A DNA stretch of 64,000 nt from Marivita sp. GX14005 (lineage in GTDB: Bacteria; Pseudomonadota; Alphaproteobacteria; Rhodobacterales; Rhodobacteraceae). The position numbers were made by a program, and so were the translations under genes. Numbering within the stretch: position 1 is the stretch's first letter; each line of letters begins with the position of its first letter. Of the stretch, positions 52,977 through 61,917 are shown in pieces. Where the stretch lies: NCBI RefSeq assembly GCF_023370775.1, contig NZ_JAMCCQ010000001.1, forward strand, positions 124,001-188,000, in the 5' to 3' direction. Under the pieces are notes generated by a model. It saw only the letters and a list, made by a program, of their open reading frames with translations. It had not been told where the DNA came from and did not search any database.

Positions 52977-54857
52977 CTAGGCCGCGACATCCCAGGCATA
53001 GGTGAAGTTCCCCAGAACCTGCCCGACCTTGTCCTTGTCCGCGCCATTCAGATCGACCTGCGCAACCAATCCGCGCGTCTTGTCATCGATCACGGACACG
53101 ACACGCGCCGGCAGGTTTTCGGCCTCGAGCGCGCCGTTGTAGATACGCGTGATCGCCCGTTTGCGCAGATCGGGCTTGAAGACCTTTCCCACCGCGGTTT
53201 TCGGCAGTTCATCCAGGATCTCGATATGTTTCGGGATCGCCGCGCGCTCATGCACATGCACCTTGCAATGTTCCATGAGCTCCGCCTCGCTCACCTCCGC
53301 GCCGTCGACGGTTTCGACATAGGCGCAGGGTAATTCACCCGAATGCGCATCGGGCTGGCCGATCGCGCCGGCGAAGGCGATCGCGGGATGGCCGAGCAGC
53401 GCTTCTTCTATCTCGGCAGGATCGATATTGTGCCCGCCCCGGATGATCAGATCCTTCGCCCGCCCGGTGATCCAGAGATAGCCATCCTCGTCGATCCGGC
53501 CCAGATCGCCGGTCCGCAGATAGATGCCCTCGTGAAACAGATCGTGGTTCTTGTCCTTTTCAGTATAGGTCGATCCGGCGAAGACACCGGGGCTCGAGAT
53601 GCAGATCTCCCCGATCTCGTTGACGGCACATTCCTCGCGGGTGCCGTTCTTCATCGACAGGATTTTCACATGGGTATAGGGGAAGGGGATACCGACCGAT
53701 CCCACCTTCTTGACCCCTTCGGGCGGATTGCAGGACACAAGGCAGGTCGCCTCCGTCAACCCATACCCTTCGACAACGCGCACGCCGCAGGCTTTCTCGA
53801 ACCTGTTGAACAGCTCCAGCGGCAACGGTGCGGAGCCTGAGAACGCTGTCTTGATGGTGGACAGATCGGCATCGACCGGACGCTGCATCAGTGCCGACAT
53901 GGCGGTCGGCACGGTGATAATGAAAGTGGTCTTCCAGCGCTCGCACAGCTTCCAGAAATTGTCGAACACCCCCTCCCCGCGATAGCCCTGCGGCGTCGGG
54001 AAGACAGTATGCGCCCCCGACACGACCGAGGCCATCAGAACCACATGGCAGGCAAAGACATGGAAAAGCGGCAGCGGGCACATCAGGCTGTCTTTCTCGG
54101 TAAAGAGCAGCTCGTGCCCGATCCAGCCGTTATAGATCATCCCCTCATATGTATGCTGCGCGACCTTGGGCATCCCCGTGGTCCCGCCCGTGTGGAAATA
54201 GGCCGCCACCCGGTTTCCGTCGCTGTCGGAAAAATCGAGCGTCGTGTTCTGGCGTGCGAGTTCGGCGTTGAAATCGAGTATGTCCGCATGCGGCTGTCCC
54301 GCCCCCTTTGGCCGCAGGAACGGCACGATCCAGGATTTCGGCGGCGTGAGATACCGGTTGAGATCAACCTCCAAAACGGTATGCACCTTCGGCGCATGAC
54401 GGCAGGCTTCCGCAACCTTCTGCGCTACATCCGATTTCGGGAACGGCTTGAGCGTCACCACGACCTTGGCGCCCGTTTCGCGCAGGATCGCCGCGATCTG
54501 TTCGGGCTCCAGAAGCGGGTTGATCGGGTTGACGATGCCGGCCACGGCCCCGCCGAGAAGCGACAGGATCGTCTCGGTCGCATTGGGTAGCACATAGGCC
54601 ACCACATCCGTTTCGTTGATCTTCAGCTTTCGAAACAGGTTCGCCGCCTGTGTCGTCTTTGCCAGCAAATCCGACCAGGACAGCGTTTCGGCCTTGTCCT
54701 TCGGCCCCGAGAAAAGCTGATAGCTTACCGCCGGACGATCCGGGAAAGCCGCCGCCGTCTTGCTCAGCTGCGCATAGAGCGTCTTCGGCAGCTCGCGCTC
54801 GCTCCAAGGCATTTCGTTTTCGATGGCATCGCGATCCGCAAAGCTCGCAAAGGTCAT
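52977..54857 (-). CDS. Acyl-CoA synthetase (AMP-forming)
   Basis: An adenylate-forming enzyme of 626 residues. The phosphate loop is FHTGGTTGMPKVAQHT, the A5-type motif is EGYGLTEATCLVS, and LRTGDLGRIDEDGYLWITGR with a final GKVFKPDLR lysine region completes the set. It activates a carboxylic acid, probably a fatty or aromatic acid, to its CoA ester; the substrate is not readable. The ATG at 54857 follows GGGAGGGG; a longer frame to 54932 is unlikely. It is divergent from the sugar importer. Confidence 0.88.
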   Translation of the reverse strand: MTFASFADRDAIENEMPWSERELPKTLYAQLSKTAAAFPDRPAVSYQLFSGPKDKAETLSWSDLLAKTTQAANLFRKLKINETDVVAYVLPNATETILSLLGGAVAGIVNPINPLLEPEQIAAILRETGAKVVVTLKPFPKSDVAQKVAEACRHAPKVHTVLEVDLNRYLTPPKSWIVPFLRPKGAGQPHADILDFNAELARQNTTLDFSDSDGNRVAAYFHTGGTTGMPKVAQHTYEGMIYNGWIGHELLFTEKDSLMCPLPLFHVFACHVVLMASVVSGAHTVFPTPQGYRGEGVFDNFWKLCERWKTTFIITVPTAMSALMQRPVDADLSTIKTAFSGSAPLPLELFNRFEKACGVRVVEGYGLTEATCLVSCNPPEGVKKVGSVGIPFPYTHVKILSMKNGTREECAVNEIGEICISSPGVFAGSTYTEKDKNHDLFHEGIYLRTGDLGRIDEDGYLWITGRAKDLIIRGGHNIDPAEIEEALLGHPAIAFAGAIGQPDAHSGELPCAYVETVDGAEVSEAELMEHCKVHVHERAAIPKHIEILDELPKTAVGKVFKPDLRKRAITRIYNGALEAENLPARVVSVIDDKTRGLVAQVDLNGADKDKVGQVLGNFTYAWDVAA

Positions 54858-55053
54858 GTCCGTCCCCTCCCTGTTCGCCCGCTCATGGGCTCTGTCGTTA
54901 CCCCTCGCCCGGCAGCTTAGACGAAATATCACGCCCGCGTCATAGCCCGACGCAAGGGCAGGACGCTATGACGCTACGTTCCCGGCGGGCAAATCTCCAG
55001 AGCGCTGCCGGAAATCCAGCCGAAAAGAAACATGCGCAGGTGGCGCATATTTT

Positions 55054-55069
55054 TTGCACACGTTTGCAA
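55054..55069. promoter_or_regulatory. LacI-type operator
   Basis: TTGCA-CACGTT-TGCAA is a near-perfect 16-base palindrome centred on CG, typical for LacI/GalR regulators. It lies 79 bases before the importer ATPase start, in the longest gap of the window (54858-55148), where nothing else is recognised. No LacI gene is in the window. Confidence 0.6.
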
Positions 55070-55148
55070 TGAACGCTTGCCAAACGCGGGAGGCTATGGC
55101 TTGCTGATCAAGAATGGCCGCATCGGCGGCATGTCAGCGGGGAAATCG

Positions 55149-56201
55149 ATGGCCGAAATCCAGCTCCGTGGGGTGAACAAACGATGGGGATCGTTTGTCG
55201 GGGTCGATAATTTCGACCTGACGATTGCCGACAAGGAATTCCTGGTTCTACTTGGGCCATCGGGCTGCGGCAAGACGACGACCATGCGCATGATCGCCGG
55301 CCTCGAAGATGTCTCCGAAGGTGAGATCACGATCGATGGACGTGTCATCAACGATCTCGATCCCAAGGACCGGGACGTCGCGATGGTGTTCCAGTCCTAC
55401 GCGCTCTATCCGAACATGAATGTCTATGAAAACATCCGCTTTCCGCTGCGCGTGCGCGGCGTGGACGGTGCGACGCATGACGAAAAGGTCCGCCGCGCCA
55501 GCGCGATGGTGGAACTCGACGAATTCCTGCACCGCAAGCCGGCCGAGCTTTCCGGCGGCCAGCGCCAGCGTGTTGCGCTCGCGCGCGCCATCGTGCGCGA
55601 GCCGAACGTGTTTCTGATGGACGAGCCGCTGTCCAATCTCGATGCGAAACTGCGCGTCAGCACGCGGGCGCAGATCAAGAATCTCAGCCATGAGCTTGCC
55701 GTGACGACGATCTACGTCACCCATGATCAGATCGAGGCGATGACGCTCGCGGACCGTGTCGTCGTCATGGAAAAAGGGGTCGTCCAGCAGGTCGGCAGCC
55801 CGACAGAAATCTATGACCGGCCGGCGAACGCCTTTGTCGCCAGCTTCATCGGCAACCCGGCGATGAACCTGATCGATGGCGATCTTCGCGGCGGCACGTT
55901 CGAGACCGTACGCACCTCGATACCCGGACTTTCCGGCCAGGACGGCAAGGTCACGCTCGGCTTCCGTGCCGAGGATGCGGCGCTGGCCGAGGATGGGCGC
56001 GGCCAGATCACCGCGCCGATCTACACGCTCGAACTGCTTGGCGATGCGACGATGATCGCCGTGCGGATCGGGCCGTCACTGGTCGCGGTCAAGGCAGACA
56101 AGTCGTTCCGCGCAGAAATCGGCGATCCGGTATCGATCCGGGTGCCGCCCGAGATATGCCACCTCTTCGATACCGCAACGGGGCAGCGGATCGGAGGGTG
56201 A
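55149..56201 (+). CDS. CUT1-type ABC transporter ATP-binding protein (UgpC/MalK family)
   Basis: An ATPase of 350 residues. Walker A is GPSGCGKTT, the signature LSGGQRQRVALARA, Walker B VFLMDEPLSNLD, and the C-terminal 110 residues form the MalK-type regulatory OB fold. The ATG at 55149 has GGGGA seven bases upstream and gives the normal N-terminus AEIQLRGVNKRW; ATGs at 55131 or 55032 are less likely. It heads an operon with the binding protein and two permeases. Confidence 0.88.
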   Translation: MAEIQLRGVNKRWGSFVGVDNFDLTIADKEFLVLLGPSGCGKTTTMRMIAGLEDVSEGEITIDGRVINDLDPKDRDVAMVFQSYALYPNMNVYENIRFPLRVRGVDGATHDEKVRRASAMVELDEFLHRKPAELSGGQRQRVALARAIVREPNVFLMDEPLSNLDAKLRVSTRAQIKNLSHELAVTTIYVTHDQIEAMTLADRVVVMEKGVVQQVGSPTEIYDRPANAFVASFIGNPAMNLIDGDLRGGTFETVRTSIPGLSGQDGKVTLGFRAEDAALAEDGRGQITAPIYTLELLGDATMIAVRIGPSLVAVKADKSFRAEIGDPVSIRVPPEICHLFDTATGQRIGG

Positions 56202-56279
56202 TACGGAAGGTCCGGGCCGGGCCGGAAAACGAAGATGCGCGCGCTCAAGGCGCATCCGACAATGACAGGGAGACTGAAC

Positions 56280-57521
56280 ATGCACCTCAAGACAATCCTG
56301 ATGGCCGGATCGATTCTGGTTTCAGCCAGCGCGACCGCGACCCTCGCCGCCGATTGCGGCATCGAGGGCGGCCGGCTCAGCATCATCGGCAATGAATTTC
56401 CGGCGATCCAGACCGTCGCTGCGGCTGCGCGCGCCTGCGATGGGCTGGACGAGGCGAAAGCGAACCTGACCGCCGATCACCAGAAGATCAACCTCGCCGG
56501 GATGCAGGGCAATCCGGCGGAATACACCTCCGCCATCGTCGCCAATTCCTCGATCGTGGCGCTGATCAACGAGGACGTCATCCGCCCGCTCGGCGATCTG
56601 ATCGCGGCACATGGGCAGGATATTCCGCAAAGTCAGCTCATCACCGTCAATGGCGAGGTGATGGCGGTGGCCTTCATGGCGAACGCGCAGACACTCGCCT
56701 ATCGGCAGGACATTCTCGACCAGATCGGTGTCGATGTGCCCAAGACCTATGAAGACATGCTGGAGGCCGCGAAGATGATCCGCGAGCAGGGGATCATGGA
56801 AAACCCGCTTGGCGGGCCATACGCCGCCGGATGGAACCTCGCGCAGGAATTCACCAACATGTATATCGGCCATGGCGGTCAGTTCTACGAACCCGGCACG
56901 GCGCAGATCTCGATCAACAACGAACAGGGCGTCGCCACGCTGGAGATGATGAAGGCGCTGTCGGAATACATGAACCCCGATTACCTGACCCATGACAGCA
57001 ACGGAACACAGGCCGAATGGGAGGCGGGGAACGTGGCTCTCATGCATATGTGGGGCAGCCGGATGCAGATCCTGATGGACGATGAAGGCTCCGAGCCGCA
57101 GGTCTACGAGAACACGCGCGTCGGTCCGCCGCTGACCGTTGCCGGCGGCGATACGCCCGCCTCGACCCTGTGGTGGGACGGCTGGACCGTCGCGAAGAAC
57201 ATCAGCGATCAGGATGCGGAGGCAACCTTCAAGGCGATGGCTCACGCAACGAGCCCCCAGCTTCTGAACGAGGAGAACATGGACCAGGCTGTCTGGATGA
57301 TCGAAGGATATCGATCCGCCCCTGTCAGCGAAGGCGTGGCCGCCGCGATTCAGATGGGAACGCAACCCTATCCGATGCTGCCGCACCACGGGCTTCTGCA
57401 CACGGCGCTCGGCGACAATATCGCCGATTTCATGCAGGGCAAGGAAAGCGCCGAGCAGGCTCTTTCGGACATCGAGGCCGCCTATATGACCGCAGCGCGC
57501 GAAAAGGGCTTCGTCAACTGA
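56280..57521 (+). CDS. CUT1-type ABC transporter substrate-binding protein
   Basis: A periplasmic binding protein of 413 residues of the extracellular solute-binding family 1. The signal peptide ends near residue 23 (SASATATLAADC). Typical features are GNPAEYTSAIVANSS and ALMHMWGSRMQILMDDEGS. The ATG at 56280 follows GGGAG at seven bases. The likely ligand is a sugar, polyol or glycerol derivative, but the sequence does not settle it. Confidence 0.88.
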   Translation: MHLKTILMAGSILVSASATATLAADCGIEGGRLSIIGNEFPAIQTVAAAARACDGLDEAKANLTADHQKINLAGMQGNPAEYTSAIVANSSIVALINEDVIRPLGDLIAAHGQDIPQSQLITVNGEVMAVAFMANAQTLAYRQDILDQIGVDVPKTYEDMLEAAKMIREQGIMENPLGGPYAAGWNLAQEFTNMYIGHGGQFYEPGTAQISINNEQGVATLEMMKALSEYMNPDYLTHDSNGTQAEWEAGNVALMHMWGSRMQILMDDEGSEPQVYENTRVGPPLTVAGGDTPASTLWWDGWTVAKNISDQDAEATFKAMAHATSPQLLNEENMDQAVWMIEGYRSAPVSEGVAAAIQMGTQPYPMLPHHGLLHTALGDNIADFMQGKESAEQALSDIEAAYMTAAREKGFVN

Positions 57522-57587
57522 TATCGCCCGCGGCGAAGGCGGTCTTCCGCCTTCGCCTCCGCATCTGGAACCATCCGGGGTCATTTC

Positions 57588-58610
57588 ATGAAACACGGCG
57601 CTTTTTTCTGGTTCGTGCTGCCGTCGGCCACCGCGATGGTGCTTTTCATCTTTTTCCCGATCGTGTCGGTGCTGATGCAATCGGTTTTCACCGAACACGA
57701 CCAAATCATCATCGAGGTGGAGAATTGCGGTCCCTTCGGCTGCACCACGGCGACCGCCATCGACCAGGAAGCGACGGCCGCGTTGCGTGCCGAGCAGCCG
57801 CTGGGCCAGTTCGCGGGTTTGGAGATCTACACTGATCGCAACCACCTCGCCACGACCGAAGTGAGCCGCATCTGGACGCAGAGCGACAGCATCGGCCAGT
57901 TCATCGACCGGCTGATGAACCTGCCCTTCTACAAGGCCATCGGTTTTACACTGACCTTCACATTCGTCGTCACGCCGCTGACCATAATCGCCGGTTTCAT
58001 CATTGCCGTTGCCGTCAACAGCGCGGCGCAGGCCATTCGCGGGCCGCTGATCTTCTTCTCGCTCCTGCCGATGATGGTGACGCCGCTGATCGGCGCGCTG
58101 ATCCTCTTCTGGATGATCGACGCGCGCGGCATCATCGGATCGGTGCTGCAATGGATAGCAGGCGATCCGACGCTGTCGGTCAAGGCCGATACGGGGCTCA
58201 TGTGGATCATGCTGATGGTCTACGGCGTCTGGCACGCCGCGCCCTTCGCCTTCATCGTCTATTACGCCGGGTTGCAGACCGTGAACAAGGACACGCTGGA
58301 GGCCGCGCGGATCGACGGCGCGTCGCGCTGGCAACAGATCCGGCACGTCGTCATCCCGCATCTGCTGCCGCTGACCACCTTCATCGCGCTCATGCAGCTG
58401 ATGGACAATTTCCGCGTGTTCGAACCCATCGTCAGCTTCAATGCAAGCGCCCATGCGACCTCGCTCAGTTGGGCGATCTACAACGATCTGGGCGGCGAAA
58501 CGCAGCAATTGACCTCTGCCGCGGCGACCTCGGTGCTGACGATCCTCGGCGTGGCGATCCTGCTCTCGCCGGTCCTGGTGCGCACCTGGCGCGAATACGG
58601 CAAGGCCTGA
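57588..58610 (+). CDS. CUT1-type ABC transporter permease (MalF-like)
   Basis: A permease of 340 residues. After a first helix (FVLPSATAMVLFIFFPIVSV) comes a periplasmic insert of about 90 residues with a cysteine pair in ENCGPFGCTT. Five further helices follow, with the EAA loop EAARIDGASRWQQIRHVVIP near residue 235. It lies 66 bases after the binding-protein gene. The insert recalls the periplasmic loop of MalF, which contacts the binding protein. Confidence 0.9.
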   Translation: MKHGAFFWFVLPSATAMVLFIFFPIVSVLMQSVFTEHDQIIIEVENCGPFGCTTATAIDQEATAALRAEQPLGQFAGLEIYTDRNHLATTEVSRIWTQSDSIGQFIDRLMNLPFYKAIGFTLTFTFVVTPLTIIAGFIIAVAVNSAAQAIRGPLIFFSLLPMMVTPLIGALILFWMIDARGIIGSVLQWIAGDPTLSVKADTGLMWIMLMVYGVWHAAPFAFIVYYAGLQTVNKDTLEAARIDGASRWQQIRHVVIPHLLPLTTFIALMQLMDNFRVFEPIVSFNASAHATSLSWAIYNDLGGETQQLTSAAATSVLTILGVAILLSPVLVRTWREYGKA

Positions 58611-58622
58611 GGAGAGCGCGAG

Positions 58623-59504
58623 ATGTCGAGCAAAGCCCAGAAACGCCCAGCCGTGCTGAACATCCTTCTGATCGCGGTGCTGATCGTCTGGATGCTGGCC
58701 GCGGCCTTTCCCTTCCTCTGGACGCTCTGGGGATCGTTCAAGGTCGAGGGCGATTTTTTCTCGCTCGCCAACTGGTCCAACGTGCTGACCGGCCGCATGA
58801 CAGAGATCGAAACCGGAGGCAGCTTTACCGGCCAGGGCTATTACGGCGCGTGGATCGAGGAAGAATTCTGGCGCGCGGCGTGGAATTCGACGCTGGTTTG
58901 CATCTTCGTCGTCACCATATCGCTGACCTTCGGCACGCTCGGCGGCTACGCCCTGGCGCGTTCGACCTATCGCTATGCGTTCTGGTTCCTGCTGATCGCG
59001 CTGATCTTTCGCGCCATGCCGCCGATCACGCTGGTCTCGGGCTATCTGCCGGTGTTTTTCGAATGGAATGTCTGGGGCTATTTGCCGACCGCGATCATCG
59101 TTCTCGTGGCGATCAACCAGCCCTTCACGCTCTGGATGCTACACTCCTTCTTCAAGAACATCCCGCAGGACCTGGACGAAAGCGCGATGGTCGATGGCTG
59201 CACGCGATTTCAGGCGTTCCGGCACGTCATCATTCCGGTCATGTGGCCGGGCGTCATCACCACCGGGCTTTTCAGTTTCCTGCTGGCTTACAACGATTTC
59301 GCTGTCACGGCGATGATCCTCGACAAGCAGAACCAGACGATGGTGCCGAAGATCGCGTCTTTCCTCGGCACGACGCAGACCAAGGGCAACGTGATGTTCG
59401 CGGTTGCCGCCGTGGTCTCGACCACCGCGCCGCTCTTCCTTCTCGTCATGTTCTTCCAGCGACAGATCGTTTCGGGCCTGACGGCAGGCGCCGTGAAAGG
59501 CTAG
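58623..59504 (+). CDS. CUT1-type ABC transporter permease (MalG-like)
   Basis: The second permease, 293 residues with six helices and the EAA loop ESAMVDGCTRFQAFRHVIIP near residue 187. A polar insert after the first helix (TGRMTEIETGGSFTGQGYYG) is longer than in MalG. It begins 12 bases after the first permease and ends the operon. It is convergent with the FAD-linked oxidase. Confidence 0.9.
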   Translation: MSSKAQKRPAVLNILLIAVLIVWMLAAAFPFLWTLWGSFKVEGDFFSLANWSNVLTGRMTEIETGGSFTGQGYYGAWIEEEFWRAAWNSTLVCIFVVTISLTFGTLGGYALARSTYRYAFWFLLIALIFRAMPPITLVSGYLPVFFEWNVWGYLPTAIIVLVAINQPFTLWMLHSFFKNIPQDLDESAMVDGCTRFQAFRHVIIPVMWPGVITTGLFSFLLAYNDFAVTAMILDKQNQTMVPKIASFLGTTQTKGNVMFAVAAVVSTTAPLFLLVMFFQRQIVSGLTAGAVKG

Positions 59505-59547
59505 CCTTCCCGGCAAGGGAAAGCCCCGGACGCCTCAACGCACCCGA

Positions 59548-60933
59548 TCACTCCAGCGTGACCAGCTTGCCCGGATTCATGATGTTCCCCGGATCGACGG
59601 CGCGTTTCAGCGTTGCCATAAGGTCGTAGGCCGGCCCGTGCTCCTTCGGCAGGTACTTACGCTTGCCCAGCCCGATGCCATGCTCTCCGCTGACCGTGCC
59701 GCCGAAGCTGAGCGCGAGATCGTTCACCGCCGCCGCCAGTTCTGCCGCCCGCGCCGCGTCCTCCGGGTCGTTCGGATCGATCAGGATCAGCAAGTGAAAA
59801 TTGCCGTCCCCCACATGCCCGACCAGCGGCGCGATCATGCCCGATTGCGCGATCAGGTCCTTGGTGCGCCCGATACAATCGGCCAGCGCCGAGATCGGCA
59901 CGCAGCAATCAGTCACTACCCCTTCGCAGCCCTTGCGCAACGCCTTGCCCGCATAATAGGCGTTATGCCGCGCCTGCCAGAGCCGGTTGCGATCCTCGGT
60001 GCGCGTGGCCCATTGAAAATCCTGACCTCCCAAATCCTTCGCAATCTCTTCGAAGGCCGCGACCTGTTCGGCCACGCCCGCCTCGGTGCCGTGAAATTCG
60101 AGGAAGAGATGCGGCACCTCCGGCAGGCCCAGATCACAGTTGTAGACATTCATCCCCTGCATCTGCACCTCGTCCAGCAATTCGATCCGCGCCATCGGCA
60201 AGCCCATCTGGATCGCAAGGATCACCGTATCGACCGCCGATGCGATGCCGGGAAAGGCGCAGGTCGCCGCCGCGATATGCTCCGGCTGCCCATGCAGCTT
60301 GACCGTCAGCTTGGTGATGATCCCAAGCGTGCCTTCGGATCCCACGAAAAGCCGCGTCAGGTCGTAGCCCGTTGACGATTTGCGCGCGCGGCTGCCCGTT
60401 TCTATGATCTGCCCGTCCGGCAGAACCACCTCCAGCGCCAGCACATTGTCGGCCATCGTGCCATAGCGCACCGTGTTGGTGCCCGACGCCCGCGTTGCCG
60501 CCATGCCGCCCAGCGTGGCGTCGGCACCCGGATCGACGGTGAACATCAACCCGGTAGCGCGCAGCGCGTCATTGAGCTGCGTGCGCGTCACGCCCGGCTC
60601 GACCACCGCATCGAGATCGCTTTCGTGGATCTCGATCACCTTGTTCATTCCGCTCGTATCGACCGTGATGCCGCCATGCACCGGCACCACATGCCCTTCC
60701 AGCGAAGAACCGATCCCGTAGGGAATGACCGGGCAGCCATTCTGCGAACAGATCGCGAGAATGCGCGATACCTCTTCGGTGCTGTTCGGAAAAACAACGG
60801 CATCGGGCCGCACCGGCGCAGTGTGCGCCTCGTCATGGCTGTGCTGGTCGAGAATGGAGTCCCCGGTCGAGACGCGCTCCCCGAGAAAATCGCGCAGGGC
60901 GGAAATTGCTGCCGGGATGTTCGCATGTGCCAT
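59548..60933 (-). CDS. FAD-linked 2-hydroxyacid oxidase (D-lactate/glycolate type)
   Basis: An oxidase of 461 residues of the GlcD/Dld family. The PCMH-type FAD domain has YGIGSSLEGHVVPVHGGITVD (in part) and GGMAATRASGTNTVRYG; the C-terminal FAD-oxidase domain has VGHVGDGNFHLLILID and SGEHGIGLGKRKYL. It oxidises D-lactate, glycolate or a related acid and passes electrons to the respiratory chain or a cytochrome. The ATG at 60933 follows GGAGG; the open frame to 61308 runs antisense through RNase P RNA and is rejected. Confidence 0.9.
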   Translation of the reverse strand: MAHANIPAAISALRDFLGERVSTGDSILDQHSHDEAHTAPVRPDAVVFPNSTEEVSRILAICSQNGCPVIPYGIGSSLEGHVVPVHGGITVDTSGMNKVIEIHESDLDAVVEPGVTRTQLNDALRATGLMFTVDPGADATLGGMAATRASGTNTVRYGTMADNVLALEVVLPDGQIIETGSRARKSSTGYDLTRLFVGSEGTLGIITKLTVKLHGQPEHIAAATCAFPGIASAVDTVILAIQMGLPMARIELLDEVQMQGMNVYNCDLGLPEVPHLFLEFHGTEAGVAEQVAAFEEIAKDLGGQDFQWATRTEDRNRLWQARHNAYYAGKALRKGCEGVVTDCCVPISALADCIGRTKDLIAQSGMIAPLVGHVGDGNFHLLILIDPNDPEDAARAAELAAAVNDLALSFGGTVSGEHGIGLGKRKYLPKEHGPAYDLMATLKRAVDPGNIMNPGKLVTLE

Positions 60934-61020
60934 AAACGAGCCTCCAGAGATCGCGTGCCGTCTCGCCATATCACTGCACCCCGGATATCGGAAGGTCCGA
61001 ACCTGCCTGCTACCTCGGGA

Positions 61021-61049
61021 TTGACGCCCGCCCCGGCGCAGCATAGGTC
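61021..61049 (+). promoter_or_regulatory. Probable rnpB promoter
   Basis: TTGACG (61021-61026) and TAGGTC (61044-61049) are separated by 17 bases and sit seven bases before the predicted RNA start at 61056. The spacing is ideal for the main sigma factor. Confidence 0.6.
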
Positions 61050-61055
61050 GATGCA

Positions 61056-61460
61056 GCGCGGAGGGCCGGACGGCCGCCCTTGCCTGCCCGGTCATGCCGG
61101 AGCGGGCTCGGGAGGAAAGTCCGGACTCCCTGAAGCAACGGTGCCGGGTAACGCCCGGGCGGGGCAACCCGACGGAAAGCGCCACAGAAAAGAGACTACC
61201 CAGCCGGCTCGGCGCAGCCGATGCGACTGGGAAAAGGTGAAACGGTGGGGTAAGAGCCCACCGGGGGGCTGGTGACAGTCCTCGCATGGCAAGCCCCACC
61301 GGGAGCAATGCCGAATAGGGAGATCGCGCCGCTTGCGGCAGGGCCGCTTCAGCCCGGATCTCCGGGTTGGCAGCACGAGGCCGTTGGCAACAGCGGTCCC
61401 AGATGAATGGTCGTCCCTTCGCGAGAAGGACAGAATCCGGCTTACAGGCCCTCCGCGCGC
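61056..61460 (+). ncRNA. rnpB: RNase P RNA, bacterial type A
   Basis: The catalytic RNA of RNase P, which matures the 5' end of tRNAs. Conserved elements are GAGGAAAGTCCGGAC near 61110, ACAGAAA near 61185, GGTAAGAGCCCACCGG near 61247, AGATGAATGG near 61400 and AGAATCCGGCTTACAGG near 61433. The P1 helix is visible: GCGCGGAGGGCC at 61056 pairs with GGCCCTCCGCGC at 61447. The length of about 405 bases suits the alphaproteobacterial type A form. Ends are set by P1 and may be off by a few bases. Confidence 0.95.
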
Positions 61461-61584
61461 GATTATTGCCCGATTCCCTGCGAAAGCCGCATCAGAAGGG
61501 TTGACTCGGACGTCTCCGCTTGTAGAAGGCAGCCTTCAAGAATGGAATTTACGGGCAGTCCTTGCCCGGTGCAGGAGACGACCC

Positions 61585-61752
61585 ATGGCGAAGCCGACCA
61601 CAATCAAGATCCGCCTGAACTCGTCTGCGGGAACGGGTCATTTCTATGTGACCAAGAAGAACGCGCGGACGATGACCGAAAAGATGACCGTGCGCAAATA
61701 CGACCCGGTCGCGCGCAAGCATGTCGAATACAAGGAAGGCAAGATCAAGTAA
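61585..61752 (+). CDS. rpmG: 50S ribosomal protein L33
   Basis: A small ribosomal protein of 55 residues, beginning [20 protein letters not shown] and ending EYKEGKIK. The cysteine pairs of the zinc-binding form are absent, so this is the zinc-independent version. CAGGAG lies seven bases before the ATG. A strong terminator follows. The gap from rnpB is 124 bases and shows nothing else. Confidence 0.97.
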   Translation: MAKPTTIKIRLNSSAGTGHFYVTKKNARTMTEKMTVRKYDPVARKHVEYKEGKIK

Positions 61753-61779
61753 GCCTTCCCGTTCGGGGACAGTGAAGAC

Positions 61780-61818
61780 AAGGCCGCGCTGGGATCGTCC
61801 CGCGCGGCCTTTCTTTTA
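61780..61818 (+). terminator. Rho-independent terminator of rpmG
   Basis: AAGGCCGCGC pairs with GCGCGGCCTT over a 12-base loop, followed by TTTCTTTT. It starts 28 bases after the rpmG stop codon. Confidence 0.85.
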
Positions 61819-61825
61819 TAGCGGC

Positions 61826-61860
61826 GGCGCAAAGCAGTGCTTCGGAAACATCTTTGCGCC
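61826..61860 (+). other. Hairpin in the mgtE leader
   Basis: GGCGCAAAG pairs perfectly with CTTTGCGCC around a 17-base loop, 58 bases before the mgtE start. It does not resemble an M-box, which is far longer. It may be a second terminator or a leader element. Confidence 0.4.
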
Positions 61861-61917
61861 TTGTCGTTTCACCGCATATTTGCGTAATGGTGGCGGCAGA
61901 GGATCGGAGGCGCCCGG

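Noticed and set aside
56322-58508. Long open frame of 728 codons on the minus strand
   Set aside because: It is antisense to the binding protein and first permease of the sugar importer and spans the gap between them.
60934-61308. N-terminal extension of the FAD-linked oxidase
   Set aside because: The frame stays open, but it runs antisense through RNase P RNA and its promoter, and a GGAGG-led ATG at 60933 gives the normal family N-terminus.
61819-61917. Magnesium riboswitch (M-box) before mgtE
   Set aside because: The space is under 100 bases and contains a single hairpin; the M-box needs about 160 bases and conserved loops that are not seen.
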